Positions 16,768 to 24,995 of a stretch of 64,000 nucleotides of DNA are shown here, piece after piece. The notes under the pieces were generated by a model. The model made no database searches, was not told where the DNA came from, and worked only from the letters and a program-made list of their open reading frames with translations. Made by a program: the position numbers and the translations under genes. Positions within the stretch are counted from its first letter, which is position 1; each line of letters opens with the position of its first letter. The stretch comes from Pirellulales bacterium (GTDB lineage: Bacteria > Planctomycetota > Planctomycetia > Pirellulales > Lacipirellulaceae): NCBI GenBank assembly GCA_022841705.1, contig JALHQZ010000007.1:113736-177735 (forward strand), given 5' to 3'.

Positions 16768-18723
16768 ATGACGGCAAATAACGGATTGTGGCTCGGGTTG
16801 GTGATGTTTTTCGCGAGCTCAGCGCTGGCGCAGGGCCCGGAACTTTCACCGACGGTGGAACAATTGAGGTTAGTCGTTGCCGAAACCGAAAAACTTCCGA
16901 CCGGCAAATTTCCTCCGGGACTCATTCAGGCGGCAAACGACGCCAAAGCTAATTTCCGCCCGCTCACCACGGATGACGTCGAAGCCGCCCGCAGCGCGCT
17001 CGCCGAGCGCAGCAGAGCGCTCGAAAACCGCGTCGGCCCGACCAGCAGCCACGGCGCCGCGTGGCTCGAGTTCCTCAAGTGGAACGGCGTGCAGAAACAA
17101 CTCGCCCCGAACAGCGAAGTGGACCTGCCTGCCGCGCGCACCGCGCTCAAGCAACTGATGTCCGGCGCGGCGGGGCTCGAAGTCCCCGAAGCGCAAGCCG
17201 CGGCGTTAGCGCTCGAAAAGTATATCGACATCGCCTCGTTCCAAGCGGCCAAAGATCAAGGCGCCGTCTATAACAAGCTGATCGATGACCTGCTGGCGAA
17301 CCTCGAGCAGAACCCCGCCCAAAGCGCCCGTACGCTGCACGAAGTCGAACGCCGGCTCGATTACCTCACGTCGCTCGGCCAAGCGCCGCAGCTGATTTCC
17401 GAGCTCAACACCCAGTGGGGCCAAACCAATTTCTTCGCCGACGCGTCGGCCAATCTGCTCAACCGGCTGATGGCCCGCCCCGTGAGCGAAGTCGGCCCCG
17501 TCACCGATTGCATTTTGGGCACCAGCATTTCCGGCACCGGTTGCACCAACGGCCAGATCACCGTCACGCCGCTCGATTCGTCCGGCGTCGCGCGAATTCG
17601 CTTCAACTTTACCGGCAATACGCAAACCAGCACTGTCGGCCGCAACGGCCCCGTCGCCATCCGCAGCAGCGGCAACACCAGTTTCAGTGCTGCGAAGGTG
17701 GCGGAGCTCAGTGACGAATACTTCCGGATCTATCCTGCGGACGTGAATGCGACCACGCGCTCGAAGACCAAAAGCGTCACTAAGGTTGGTGGCGGCTTAG
17801 GCGCAGGGCTCATCGAGCGCATCGCCCGCAAGAAGGTGGCCGAATCGAAAAATCAGGCCGACGCGATCGCGTCGGACCATGCCGAAGATCGCATCGCCGC
17901 CGAGTTCAACGAACAACTCCTCGAGCGCCTCACTGACGCCCGCCGCCGGTACGACGACCGCCTGCGCCGGAAACTGCGCGCCCGCTTCGCCACGCCGCAG
18001 GATCTGGTGTACTCTTCGAACGCCAGTGGCGTGCAGATTCAGGGCCGCATCGCCCGCCGCGGTCAGGTTGGCGCCAACTCAGCGCCCCCCGCGCCCATCG
18101 GCGCCGCGGACCTCATGACGCGGATGCACCAAACGGCAGCCAACAATTTTGCGACGCGCTATCTGGGCGGCGCCAAGTTCTCGCAGTCCGCCGTGGATGC
18201 CGACATTAAAATGACCCCCGCCCCGCCGGAAGGTCTCGCCGAGCGGCTGAAGTACGATCCCAACGATCCGCCGTCCGACAAGCGCCGCGCCGATTTCAAG
18301 CCGTGGTCCGTCGAATTGCGCGAGAGCCGCCCCGTCTCGTTCACGTTCCGTGATAACGAGATCGAGATCATCACCCATGCCACCAAAATCACCAGCGGGG
18401 ACGAAAGCTTCTTGAACTGGGACCTGGTGACCAAGCTCGTCCCTGAGCGGAGTGACAAGGGTTGGACCCTCGTCCGGCAAGGCGACATCGAGCTCTTCCC
18501 CGCCGACTTCGACCCCGATAGCGGCAAGCGGCTCAACAACCGCCAGCTAGCATTGCGCTCGAACCTCAATAAGGCGATCAACAACGCCCAAGAAGAAATG
18601 GGGAAGGTAATCGAAATCGACCGCATCGAAATCACCAACCCCGAGTCCAGCCTTAATGCTCTCCGCACGCAAGATTTGGCCGTCGGCGCCGGCTGGCTCG
18701 TCGGTGGTTGGAACGCGGAGTGA
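16768..18723 (+). CDS. Exported protein of unknown function
   Basis: A 651-residue protein with a signal peptide (GLWLGLVMFFASSALAQ). The first third is helical with charged repeats. The middle has a beta-rich part with a Cys pair (DCILGTSISGTGCTNGQITV). A basic helical stretch (RRRYDDRLRRKLRARFATPQ) lies near residue 410, and the C-terminal third is acidic and mixed. I recognise no family; it reads like a planctomycete-specific periplasmic protein. The ATG at 16768 directly precedes the signal peptide and has an AGGG nearby. It diverges from the lipoprotein gene and is followed by the TolC-like gene in the same direction. Confidence 0.72.
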   Translation: MTANNGLWLGLVMFFASSALAQGPELSPTVEQLRLVVAETEKLPTGKFPPGLIQAANDAKANFRPLTTDDVEAARSALAERSRALENRVGPTSSHGAAWLEFLKWNGVQKQLAPNSEVDLPAARTALKQLMSGAAGLEVPEAQAAALALEKYIDIASFQAAKDQGAVYNKLIDDLLANLEQNPAQSARTLHEVERRLDYLTSLGQAPQLISELNTQWGQTNFFADASANLLNRLMARPVSEVGPVTDCILGTSISGTGCTNGQITVTPLDSSGVARIRFNFTGNTQTSTVGRNGPVAIRSSGNTSFSAAKVAELSDEYFRIYPADVNATTRSKTKSVTKVGGGLGAGLIERIARKKVAESKNQADAIASDHAEDRIAAEFNEQLLERLTDARRRYDDRLRRKLRARFATPQDLVYSSNASGVQIQGRIARRGQVGANSAPPAPIGAADLMTRMHQTAANNFATRYLGGAKFSQSAVDADIKMTPAPPEGLAERLKYDPNDPPSDKRRADFKPWSVELRESRPVSFTFRDNEIEIITHATKITSGDESFLNWDLVTKLVPERSDKGWTLVRQGDIELFPADFDPDSGKRLNNRQLALRSNLNKAINNAQEEMGKVIEIDRIEITNPESSLNALRTQDLAVGAGWLVGGWNAE

Positions 18724-19072
18724 TTGTAGATTGTCGGAGGGGTTATCCGCGCAGCGGGAACCCATCATGCGGTGAACTTCACCTCACATCAGATGGGTTA
18801 CCGCTGCGCGGATCACCCATCCTACCCTCTGTCGCGGCTAAACATTCTCGCTTGGTAAAGTTTGCCGATTACGCAGCCGATACCACTAAAGCTGATTCTC
18901 CCTACTAAGGGTGCGCGGAGTGCTTGCACCCACGCACCAAGGCGGGAAGGCGGCCCGGGGGGGCCCGGCTTTGCTAGCGCTGCTGGCGGCCAAGCGACAA
19001 CAACTTATCGAGGTGCGCCGCACGACGCGGGCGCGCAAGCTGTACGTTACCCCCTGAGCAGGGACGCTCGCC
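18724..19072. other. Intergenic region before the TolC-like gene
   Basis: A 349-base region holding the palindromic repeat pair at 18733-18825 and a G/C-rich stretch near 18950-18975 that could fold (GGCCCGGG followed by CCCGG). No gene or clear promoter seen. Confidence 0.4.
18733..18825. repeat. REPIN-like inverted pair, GATCCGCGCAGCGG family
   Basis: The left arm (GTTATCCGCGCAGCGGGAAC from 18742) and the right arm (GATGGGTTACCGCTGCGCGG from 18791) are inverted copies. The right arm ends CTAC at 18822-18825, and the matching head on the left is degenerate (GTCG). Confidence 0.65.
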
Positions 19073-21295
19073 ATGACTCGTCAGGCCCGCGCTTGTTGGT
19101 CGATTTTGCTGTGCGGCTCGATTCTGTCGACCGGCTGCCAGCCAACGCAGCCCTTCTACTTCATGGAAGATGGCGATCTGTCGCACTACATGGATGTGGC
19201 GACGCAGATCGAGTACCCCGACGTCGAAGAACCCTCGCTCGAAGAAGTGACCGGCGCCCAAGCGCCGCTCACCCTCAAGAATGCCGAGAACTATCAGCTC
19301 TGGGATCTCTCGCTCGAAGAGGCCACCCGCATCACGCTGTGCAATAGCCAGGTGATGCGGCAACTCGGCGGGCTGGTGCAATCCGCGGCGCCCGAAAGCA
19401 TTTCGCGCACGCTGGTCAACAGTGTTTCGACGGTCACCACCTACGATCCCGCGCTGGTGGAAAGCGCTACCGGCACCTCGTTCGGTTCACAGTTCAGCGG
19501 CACCGGCGTGGAAGCGGCGCTCAGCGAGTTCGATGCCCAGCTCGACTCCGCCATCACCTGGCAGAAGAACGACCGACAACAGAACTTCTTCTTACCCGGC
19601 GTGGACTTCTTGGCCCGCAACTTCCAGCAAGACACGGGCCAGGGCAATCTCGGCGTGAGCAAGCTCACCGCAACCGGTGGTCAGTTCGCGTTCCGCAACA
19701 TCACTGCGTACGACCAAAACAACAACCCGAACCGCGCTCAGCCGAGCGATTGGACCACGCAATTCGAAACCTTCTTCAGCCAACCGTTGTTCCAAGGCGC
19801 CGGCGCCCAGTACAACCGCATCGCCGGGCCGCTCTCGTTCGAGCAGTACGCCACCAATAGTAGCACGCCGTTCAACGGGGTGGTGCTCGCGCGGATTCGG
19901 GCCGACCAATCGCTGGCCGACTTTGAAGGGGGCGTGCGAAACGTGATGCGGGACGTGGAGCAAGCGTACTGGAATCTCTACTTCGCCTATCGTGATTTGG
20001 ATGCAAGAAAGCTCGGCCGCGATAGCGCGCTCGAAACCTGGAAGAAAGTGGCCGCACTCTACCGCGAAGGCGCCCGCGGCGGCAGTGCCGACCGTGAAGC
20101 CCAATCGCGGGCTCAATACTACCAGTTCAAAGCGCAGGTCGAGCAAGGCCTCACGGAACTGTTCCGCGCCGAAACCCGGCTGCGGTATGTGATGGGACTT
20201 AGTGTCTCCGACGGCCGGCTGATTCGCCCGATGGACGAACCGACCACCGCGCTCGTGGGTTTCGACTGGACCGCCATCCATGCCGAGGCGATGAGCCGCC
20301 GCGTGGAAGTGCGCAAACAGAAGTGGGAAATCAAGCGCCGCGAGCTGGAACTCATCGCCGCCCGCAACTTCCTATTGCCCCGCGTGGACGCGTTCGGCAC
20401 CTATCGCTGGCGTGGCGCCGGCGATGAACTGTTCGGCGACAACGCCAACCCTGGATTCGGGCCCGACTCCGGCGCGTTCGACGTGCTCACCACTGGCAAC
20501 TACCAAGAGTGGGAACTCGGCCTGCGGGGCAGTATCCCCATTGGCTTCCGCCGGCAACTTTCCACCGTGCGGCACCATCAACTGGCGCTCGCCCGCGAAC
20601 GCGCCTTGCTGCAAGACCTGGAATTGGAAGTCTCGCACCAACTCGCCAACTCGGTCCGCGATGTGGACCTCAATCACGGGCTGATGGAAACCAACTTCAA
20701 CCGCCGCGCCGCCGCGCAGCGGGAAGTCGAAGCGGTTCAAGCGCAGTACGAACAAGACCGTGTGACGCTCGACCTGCTCTTGGACGCGCAGCGCCGCCGG
20801 GCCGATGCGGAGACGGCCTACTACCGCTCGCTGATCGATTACAACCTGGCGATTGTCGACGTTCACTACCGCAAGGAATCGCTCCTCGATTACGACGGCG
20901 TCTACCTGGCCGAAGGCCCGTGGCCCGGCAAGGCGTACTTCGACGCGCTCCGCGCGGCGCGCAAGCGTGATGCGGGCCTCTACCTCGACTACGGTTACAC
21001 TCGCCCGAATGTGTTCAGCCGCGGCCCCGTGCCGCAGGGCGTGAACACCTGTGTGTCGCCGGATGGTTCGCCGGTGCCGACCGAGGCGCCAATGATGGAA
21101 GGCCCCGTCATGGACGAGGGTGCCCCCGTGTACGAGCAGCAAATGCCGGCCGAAGGCGGAATGGAGATGGTCCCCATGCCGGCGACCTCCTCACCGACCA
21201 GTCAAACGCCTCCGCAACCCACCCCCGCCGACTTCTCCCAAGCCGCCCGCCACGAAGCGGTGCAGCAAGTGAGCTACCCGGCGACAGGGGAGTGA
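19073..21295 (+). CDS. TolC-family outer-membrane efflux lipoprotein
   Basis: A 740-residue protein. The signal peptide has a lipobox (ILSTGC22), so it is probably a lipid-anchored outer-membrane protein. From about residue 85 (LSLEEATRITLCNSQVMRQL) to 620 it shows the two TolC/OEP repeats: long heptad helices such as NVMRDVEQAYWNLYFAYRDL and EVEAVQAQYEQDRVTLDLLL. At about 740 residues it is longer than E. coli TolC; the extra sequence is an N-terminal linker and a Pro/Met/Glu-rich C-terminal tail after residue 650. No inner-membrane pump or adaptor is adjacent, so the export partner is unknown. AGGGA upstream supports the ATG at 19073. Confidence 0.85.
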   Translation: MTRQARACWSILLCGSILSTGCQPTQPFYFMEDGDLSHYMDVATQIEYPDVEEPSLEEVTGAQAPLTLKNAENYQLWDLSLEEATRITLCNSQVMRQLGGLVQSAAPESISRTLVNSVSTVTTYDPALVESATGTSFGSQFSGTGVEAALSEFDAQLDSAITWQKNDRQQNFFLPGVDFLARNFQQDTGQGNLGVSKLTATGGQFAFRNITAYDQNNNPNRAQPSDWTTQFETFFSQPLFQGAGAQYNRIAGPLSFEQYATNSSTPFNGVVLARIRADQSLADFEGGVRNVMRDVEQAYWNLYFAYRDLDARKLGRDSALETWKKVAALYREGARGGSADREAQSRAQYYQFKAQVEQGLTELFRAETRLRYVMGLSVSDGRLIRPMDEPTTALVGFDWTAIHAEAMSRRVEVRKQKWEIKRRELELIAARNFLLPRVDAFGTYRWRGAGDELFGDNANPGFGPDSGAFDVLTTGNYQEWELGLRGSIPIGFRRQLSTVRHHQLALARERALLQDLELEVSHQLANSVRDVDLNHGLMETNFNRRAAAQREVEAVQAQYEQDRVTLDLLLDAQRRRADAETAYYRSLIDYNLAIVDVHYRKESLLDYDGVYLAEGPWPGKAYFDALRAARKRDAGLYLDYGYTRPNVFSRGPVPQGVNTCVSPDGSPVPTEAPMMEGPVMDEGAPVYEQQMPAEGGMEMVPMPATSSPTSQTPPQPTPADFSQAARHEAVQQVSYPATGE

Positions 21296-21298
21296 AGC

Positions 21299-21391
21299 AG
21301 TCTGGAGGGGAGAGTCCGGAATCTGGAGGAAGCGCTCGCGACATGCGGTCGCGGCCCTTAGCGTCCTCCAGACTCCGGACTCCAGACTCCC
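21299..21391. repeat. Inverted heptamer arrays (AGTCTGG type)
   Basis: Left array 21299-21326 has four 7-bp units (AGTCTGG, AGGGGAG, AGTCCGG, AATCTGG). Right array 21364-21391 has four units in the opposite orientation (TCCTCCA, GACTCCG, GACTCCA, GACTCCC). A 37-base spacer lies between. It starts right after the stop of the TolC-like gene and ends 25 bases before tmk. Confidence 0.8.
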
Positions 21392-21416
21392 CTCTTCTCC
21401 TGCTATACTCCACCGC

Positions 21417-22022
21417 ATGTTCATCACCTTGGATGGCGTCGATGGTGGCGGCAAGAGCACGCAGATCAAACTGCTGGTCGACTGGCTCGCCGCGCGCGGC
21501 CTCAAGGTAACCATCTGCCGCGATCCCGGCAGCACACCGCTCGGTGAACGCGTGCGGGACATTCTGCTACACGGCGGGCCCGAGTTGCCGATTGATCGCC
21601 GCGCCGAAATGCTGCTCTACATGGCGGCCCGCGCGCAGCTCGTGGAGCAAATCATTCGCCCCGCGCTCGCCGCTGGCGAAGTCGTGGTGAGCGACCGCTT
21701 CCTGCTGGCAAACGTCGTCTACCAAGCGCATGCCGGCGGACTCGATCCGGCGGAGGTGTGGCAAATCGGCGCGGCCGCAATCGCCGGTATCTCGCCCGAT
21801 TGCACGCTTTTGCTCGATGTTGACTCCGCCACCGCCGACGCCCGGATGCAGCGCGCCCACGACCGCATGGAACAACAAGGCGCCGACTTCCGCCGCCGGT
21901 TGCGCGCCGGTTTTCTATTGGAAGCCGAGCGCGATCCCAAGCGGATTCATGTGATCGATGCAAATCGTTCGGTGGACGAGGTTCATGTAGCGATTCGCGA
22001 GATCGTTGAACCACTGCTTTAG
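21417..22022 (+). CDS. tmk: Thymidylate kinase
   Basis: A 201-residue dTMP kinase (dTMP + ATP to dTDP + ADP). The P-loop is GVDGGGKST (residues 7-15). The DRx motif is VVVSDRFLLANVVYQ, where TMP kinases usually have DRY, and RDPGSTPLGE replaces the common REPGGTPLGE, conservative changes. The lid region is near HDRMEQQGADFRRRL. A -10-like TATACT lies at 21404-21409, only eight bases from the ATG, so a very short leader is possible. It is followed two bases later by the GGCT-like gene, so it heads a small operon reaching the DUF985 gene and perhaps the reductase. Confidence 0.93.
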   Translation: MFITLDGVDGGGKSTQIKLLVDWLAARGLKVTICRDPGSTPLGERVRDILLHGGPELPIDRRAEMLLYMAARAQLVEQIIRPALAAGEVVVSDRFLLANVVYQAHAGGLDPAEVWQIGAAAIAGISPDCTLLLDVDSATADARMQRAHDRMEQQGADFRRRLRAGFLLEAERDPKRIHVIDANRSVDEVHVAIREIVEPLL

Positions 22023-22024
22023 AA

Positions 22025-22444
22025 ATGCACCTGTTCGCCTACGGCACACTGCAATTCGACGAAGTCCTCCAGCGCGTGGTGGGCCGCACGTTCGAGCGCA
22101 TCGCCGGCGTGGCCCACGGCTACGCCAACCGGCGCGTGCAGGGCGCACTTTATCCCGGGATGTTTGCCGCGTCAGGCGAAGTCACCACCGGCGTGGTGCT
22201 GCTGGATGTGGATGCCGATTCGCTGGCTGTACTCGACGACTTCGAAGCGACCGGTTTCTACTCGCGCGAGTCCATCCCGGTCATGTGCGCGGATGGCGAA
22301 GAGCGCAATTGCGAAGCGTACCTCGTCCTAGCTAAAGATTTAGCCGCGCTAACGAGCGAACCGTGGAGTGCGGCCAAGTTTTTAGCCAGTGGCGATTTGT
22401 CCCGATTTCTCAGCGGCTATCCAGGATTTTCATCGCATGAGTAA
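22025..22444 (+). CDS. Gamma-glutamylcyclotransferase-like (AIG2/GGCT fold) protein
   Basis: A 139-residue protein with the signature LFAYGTLQ at residues 3-10 and the putative catalytic glutamate E74 in LDDFEATGFYSRE. The length fits small AIG2/GGACT-type enzymes, which release 5-oxoproline from gamma-glutamyl compounds; the real substrate is uncertain. It starts two bases after tmk and its end overlaps the next start by eight bases, indicating translational coupling. Confidence 0.85.
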   Translation: MHLFAYGTLQFDEVLQRVVGRTFERIAGVAHGYANRRVQGALYPGMFAASGEVTTGVVLLDVDADSLAVLDDFEATGFYSRESIPVMCADGEERNCEAYLVLAKDLAALTSEPWSAAKFLASGDLSRFLSGYPGFSSHE

Positions 22445-22961
22445 CCGACTGACCGCCGCCGACGTGATCGCGCATTTGGGCCTCGCGCCGTTGCCACAAG
22501 AGGGTGGCTATTTCCGCGAGACCTATCGCTCGGCTTGCACCATCCCGGCCGGCGCGCTCCCCAGCGCCTACGAAGGCGAGCGGAACGTCGCCACCGCGAT
22601 TTACTTTCTCATCACGCCCGACGAATGCTCCGCGATGCACATTTTACCGAGCGATGAGGTGTTTCATTTCTACGCCGGCGATGCGGTGGAAATGTTGCTG
22701 CTCCACGCGAATGGCGCCGCCGAGGTGAGTAAGATTGGCATCGATCTCGCCGCCGGCGAACTTCCGCAAGTGGTCGTCCCCGGCGGCGTATGGCAAGGTT
22801 GTCGAGTGGCGCCTGGTGGCGAGTGGGCGCTGCTCGGCTGCACGGTGGGCCCCGGGTTCGACTTCCGCGATTTCCACGTCGCTACCCCCGCCGACATTGG
22901 GGAGTTACAAACGCAGTTTCCAGAGTACAGTAGGATGATTGAAAGTTTATCGCCCCGTTGA
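22437..22961 (+). CDS. DUF985 cupin-fold protein
   Basis: A 174-residue cupin of the DUF985 (YML079w-like) family. PQEGGYFRETYRS, AIYFLITPDECSAMHILPSD, EVFHFYAGD and GCTVGPGFDFRDF are the conserved family stretches; the histidines and glutamate of the cupin motif are present. The ATG at 22437 overlaps the previous gene. No enzymatic role is firmly known for this family. Confidence 0.87.
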   Translation: MSNRLTAADVIAHLGLAPLPQEGGYFRETYRSACTIPAGALPSAYEGERNVATAIYFLITPDECSAMHILPSDEVFHFYAGDAVEMLLLHANGAAEVSKIGIDLAAGELPQVVVPGGVWQGCRVAPGGEWALLGCTVGPGFDFRDFHVATPADIGELQTQFPEYSRMIESLSPR

Positions 22962-22978
22962 ATTATGCGAACGCACCA

Positions 22979-23971
22979 ATGGAACCTTACCTCGCCGTTG
23001 AGAATCGTTACAGCTCCATCGCCTATCGTCGCTGTGGCCGCAGTGGTTTGCACTTGCCGGCGGTGTCGCTTGGCTTGTGGCACAACTTCGGCGGCGTCGA
23101 TGCCTACGAGAACGGTCGAGCGATTGTGCGCCGCGCGTTCGATTTGGGCGTGACGCATTTCGACTTGGCCAACAACTACGGCCCGCCACCGGGCAGCGCG
23201 GAAGAGAACTTTGGCCAAATGCTGCGAGATGACTTGGCGCCGTACCGCGATGAGATCATCGTCTCCACGAAGGCGGGCTACACCATGTGGCCGGGGCCCT
23301 ACGGCGATTGGGGCTCACGTAAATATCTGCTGGCGAGTCTCGACCAAAGCCTGAAGCGTATGGGGCTCGACTACGTTGATATTTTTTATTCACACCGCCC
23401 CGATTACGACACGCCACTCGAAGAAACGATGGGCGCCGTCGCCCAGGCGGTTAAACAAGGCAAGGCGCTCTACGCCGGCATCTCGAACTACCCCGCCGAT
23501 CGCACCCGCGAAGCGTGCCGATTGCTGCGCGAGATGGGCGCGCCGTGCGTGATTCATCAACCGAAATACTCGATGTTCGAACGCTGGGTCGAAGCGGAGT
23601 TGCTCACCACGCTTGAGCAAGAAGGCGTCGGCTGCATTCCGTTTTCACCACTCGCGCAAGGGTTGCTGACCGATCGCTACCTGCACGGCGTGCCGGCCGA
23701 CTCCCGTGTCGCCAAGCCGCACGGGTTCTTGAAGAGTGATCAGTTGACCGACGACACGCTCAGCAAGATTCGCCGCCTGAACGAAATCGCCCAGCGCCGC
23801 GGCCAATCCCTCGCCCAGATGGCCCTCGCCTGGGTGCTACGCGACGGCCGCATCACGACGGTTTTGATCGGCGCGAGCAGTGTGACCCAGCTCGAACAGA
23901 ATCTCGCGTGCCAACAGCGTGCCGACTTTAGCGGCGAAGAGCTAGCGGAGATCGATTCGATCTTGGGTTAA
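22979..23971 (+). CDS. yghZ: Aldo/keto reductase, YghZ/GPR type
   Basis: A 330-residue aldo/keto reductase very close to E. coli YghZ (L-glyceraldehyde-3-phosphate reductase). RRCGRSGLHLPAVSLGLWHN, FDLANNYGPPPGSAEENFG, STKAGYTMWPGPYG, DYVDIFYSH and FSPLAQGLLTDRYL follow it almost word for word. The catalytic tetrad D, Y, K and H is in place. It would use NADPH to reduce aldehydes such as methylglyoxal in the cytoplasm. The ATG at 22979 is chosen over an in-frame TTG at 22958. Confidence 0.9.
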   Translation: MEPYLAVENRYSSIAYRRCGRSGLHLPAVSLGLWHNFGGVDAYENGRAIVRRAFDLGVTHFDLANNYGPPPGSAEENFGQMLRDDLAPYRDEIIVSTKAGYTMWPGPYGDWGSRKYLLASLDQSLKRMGLDYVDIFYSHRPDYDTPLEETMGAVAQAVKQGKALYAGISNYPADRTREACRLLREMGAPCVIHQPKYSMFERWVEAELLTTLEQEGVGCIPFSPLAQGLLTDRYLHGVPADSRVAKPHGFLKSDQLTDDTLSKIRRLNEIAQRRGQSLAQMALAWVLRDGRITTVLIGASSVTQLEQNLACQQRADFSGEELAEIDSILG

Positions 23972-24000
23972 GTTCACTCGACGCTCGCGGTCGAAGCAAT

Positions 24001-24741
24001 ATGCACCCTGCGCTCGCCCATACCGCTCATCGTCCGTGGCCAATCCCGACCACGCCTTGGACGTGGCGGCAATCGTGGTGCGACTTGCTCTTCGCGCACT
24101 GGCCGATTGACGCGGCGCTCTTGCGTCCGCTCGTGCCCAAAGAACTCACGGTGCAAGAGTTCGACGGCACAAGTTGGGTGGGCGTCGTGCCATTCCGCAT
24201 GGAAGGCGTGATGCGCCGGCCGCTCCCCGACTTGCCGTGGATCTCGGCTTTCCCAGAACTCAACCTGCGGATCTATGTTGAGCACCAAGAACAACCGGGC
24301 GTGTGGTTCCTATCGCTCGACGCCTCCAACCCACTGGCCGTCTGGGGCGCGCGGACCTGGTTTCACCTGCCCTACTGGCGCGCCAAGATCGACATTCAAC
24401 AGCAAGGAGAACGTTTCGATTATCATTCGCAGCGGTTGGACGGAACTCGGGCAGCGCTTGATGTTGAGTTCGGACCGACTGGACCGGTTTCACTCGCCCA
24501 GCCCGGTTCGCTCGATCACTGGCTGACCGAACGGTACTGCCTGTACGCCCAATCGCCACGGGGCCAACTCTACCGGGCGGAAGTGCATCACCCGCCCTGG
24601 CCGCTGCAACCGGCGAAGGCGTACTTCACGCATAATACGCTGAATATCGGCCACTTTCCGCCATTGGCAGGGCCACCGACCACCCTCCATTTCGCCCGCC
24701 GGGTGGAGGTGGTGGTATGGAACCCCGAGCGGGTGACCTGA
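24001..24741 (+). CDS. DUF2071 (YqjF-like) protein
   Basis: A 246-residue protein of the DUF2071 family, recognised from RQSWCDLLFAHWPIDAALLR, the SWVGVVPFRMEGV segment, PELNLRIYV and FHLPYWRAKI. The biochemical function is not known. It lies 29 bases after the reductase on the same strand, possibly in one transcript. Confidence 0.85.
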   Translation: MHPALAHTAHRPWPIPTTPWTWRQSWCDLLFAHWPIDAALLRPLVPKELTVQEFDGTSWVGVVPFRMEGVMRRPLPDLPWISAFPELNLRIYVEHQEQPGVWFLSLDASNPLAVWGARTWFHLPYWRAKIDIQQQGERFDYHSQRLDGTRAALDVEFGPTGPVSLAQPGSLDHWLTERYCLYAQSPRGQLYRAEVHHPPWPLQPAKAYFTHNTLNIGHFPPLAGPPTTLHFARRVEVVVWNPERVT

Positions 24742-24835
24742 TGGTGTCCGCCGCCAGCACTTTGGCGATTATGCCGGTTTTTCGGCGAGATGGCGGTTAT
24801 CTGGGCAGCGACTTGCGCGGCAGGCCGCACAATTA

Positions 24836-24866
24836 TTGACCGATCACCGGGGAGGATGCTTATAAT
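24836..24866 (+). promoter_or_regulatory. Candidate sigma70 promoter for the WecA/MraY-like gene
   Basis: TTGACC (24836-24841) and a perfect TATAAT (24861-24866), with a long spacer of 19 bases. The 254-base gap between the DUF2071 gene and the transferase holds nothing else that I recognise; the leader would be about 125 bases. Confidence 0.45.
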
Positions 24867-24995
24867 CAGCTACGGCGGCCTGCCAGGCGCCAGAGCGCCA
24901 GTTAGAACCCACCCCCAAGACGAGCAACCACGGTTTCGGCAACCTTTGGCCGCGATAAGCTGGCCCAGGGCAAGTCGAAACGGAGTCGCCGCGGA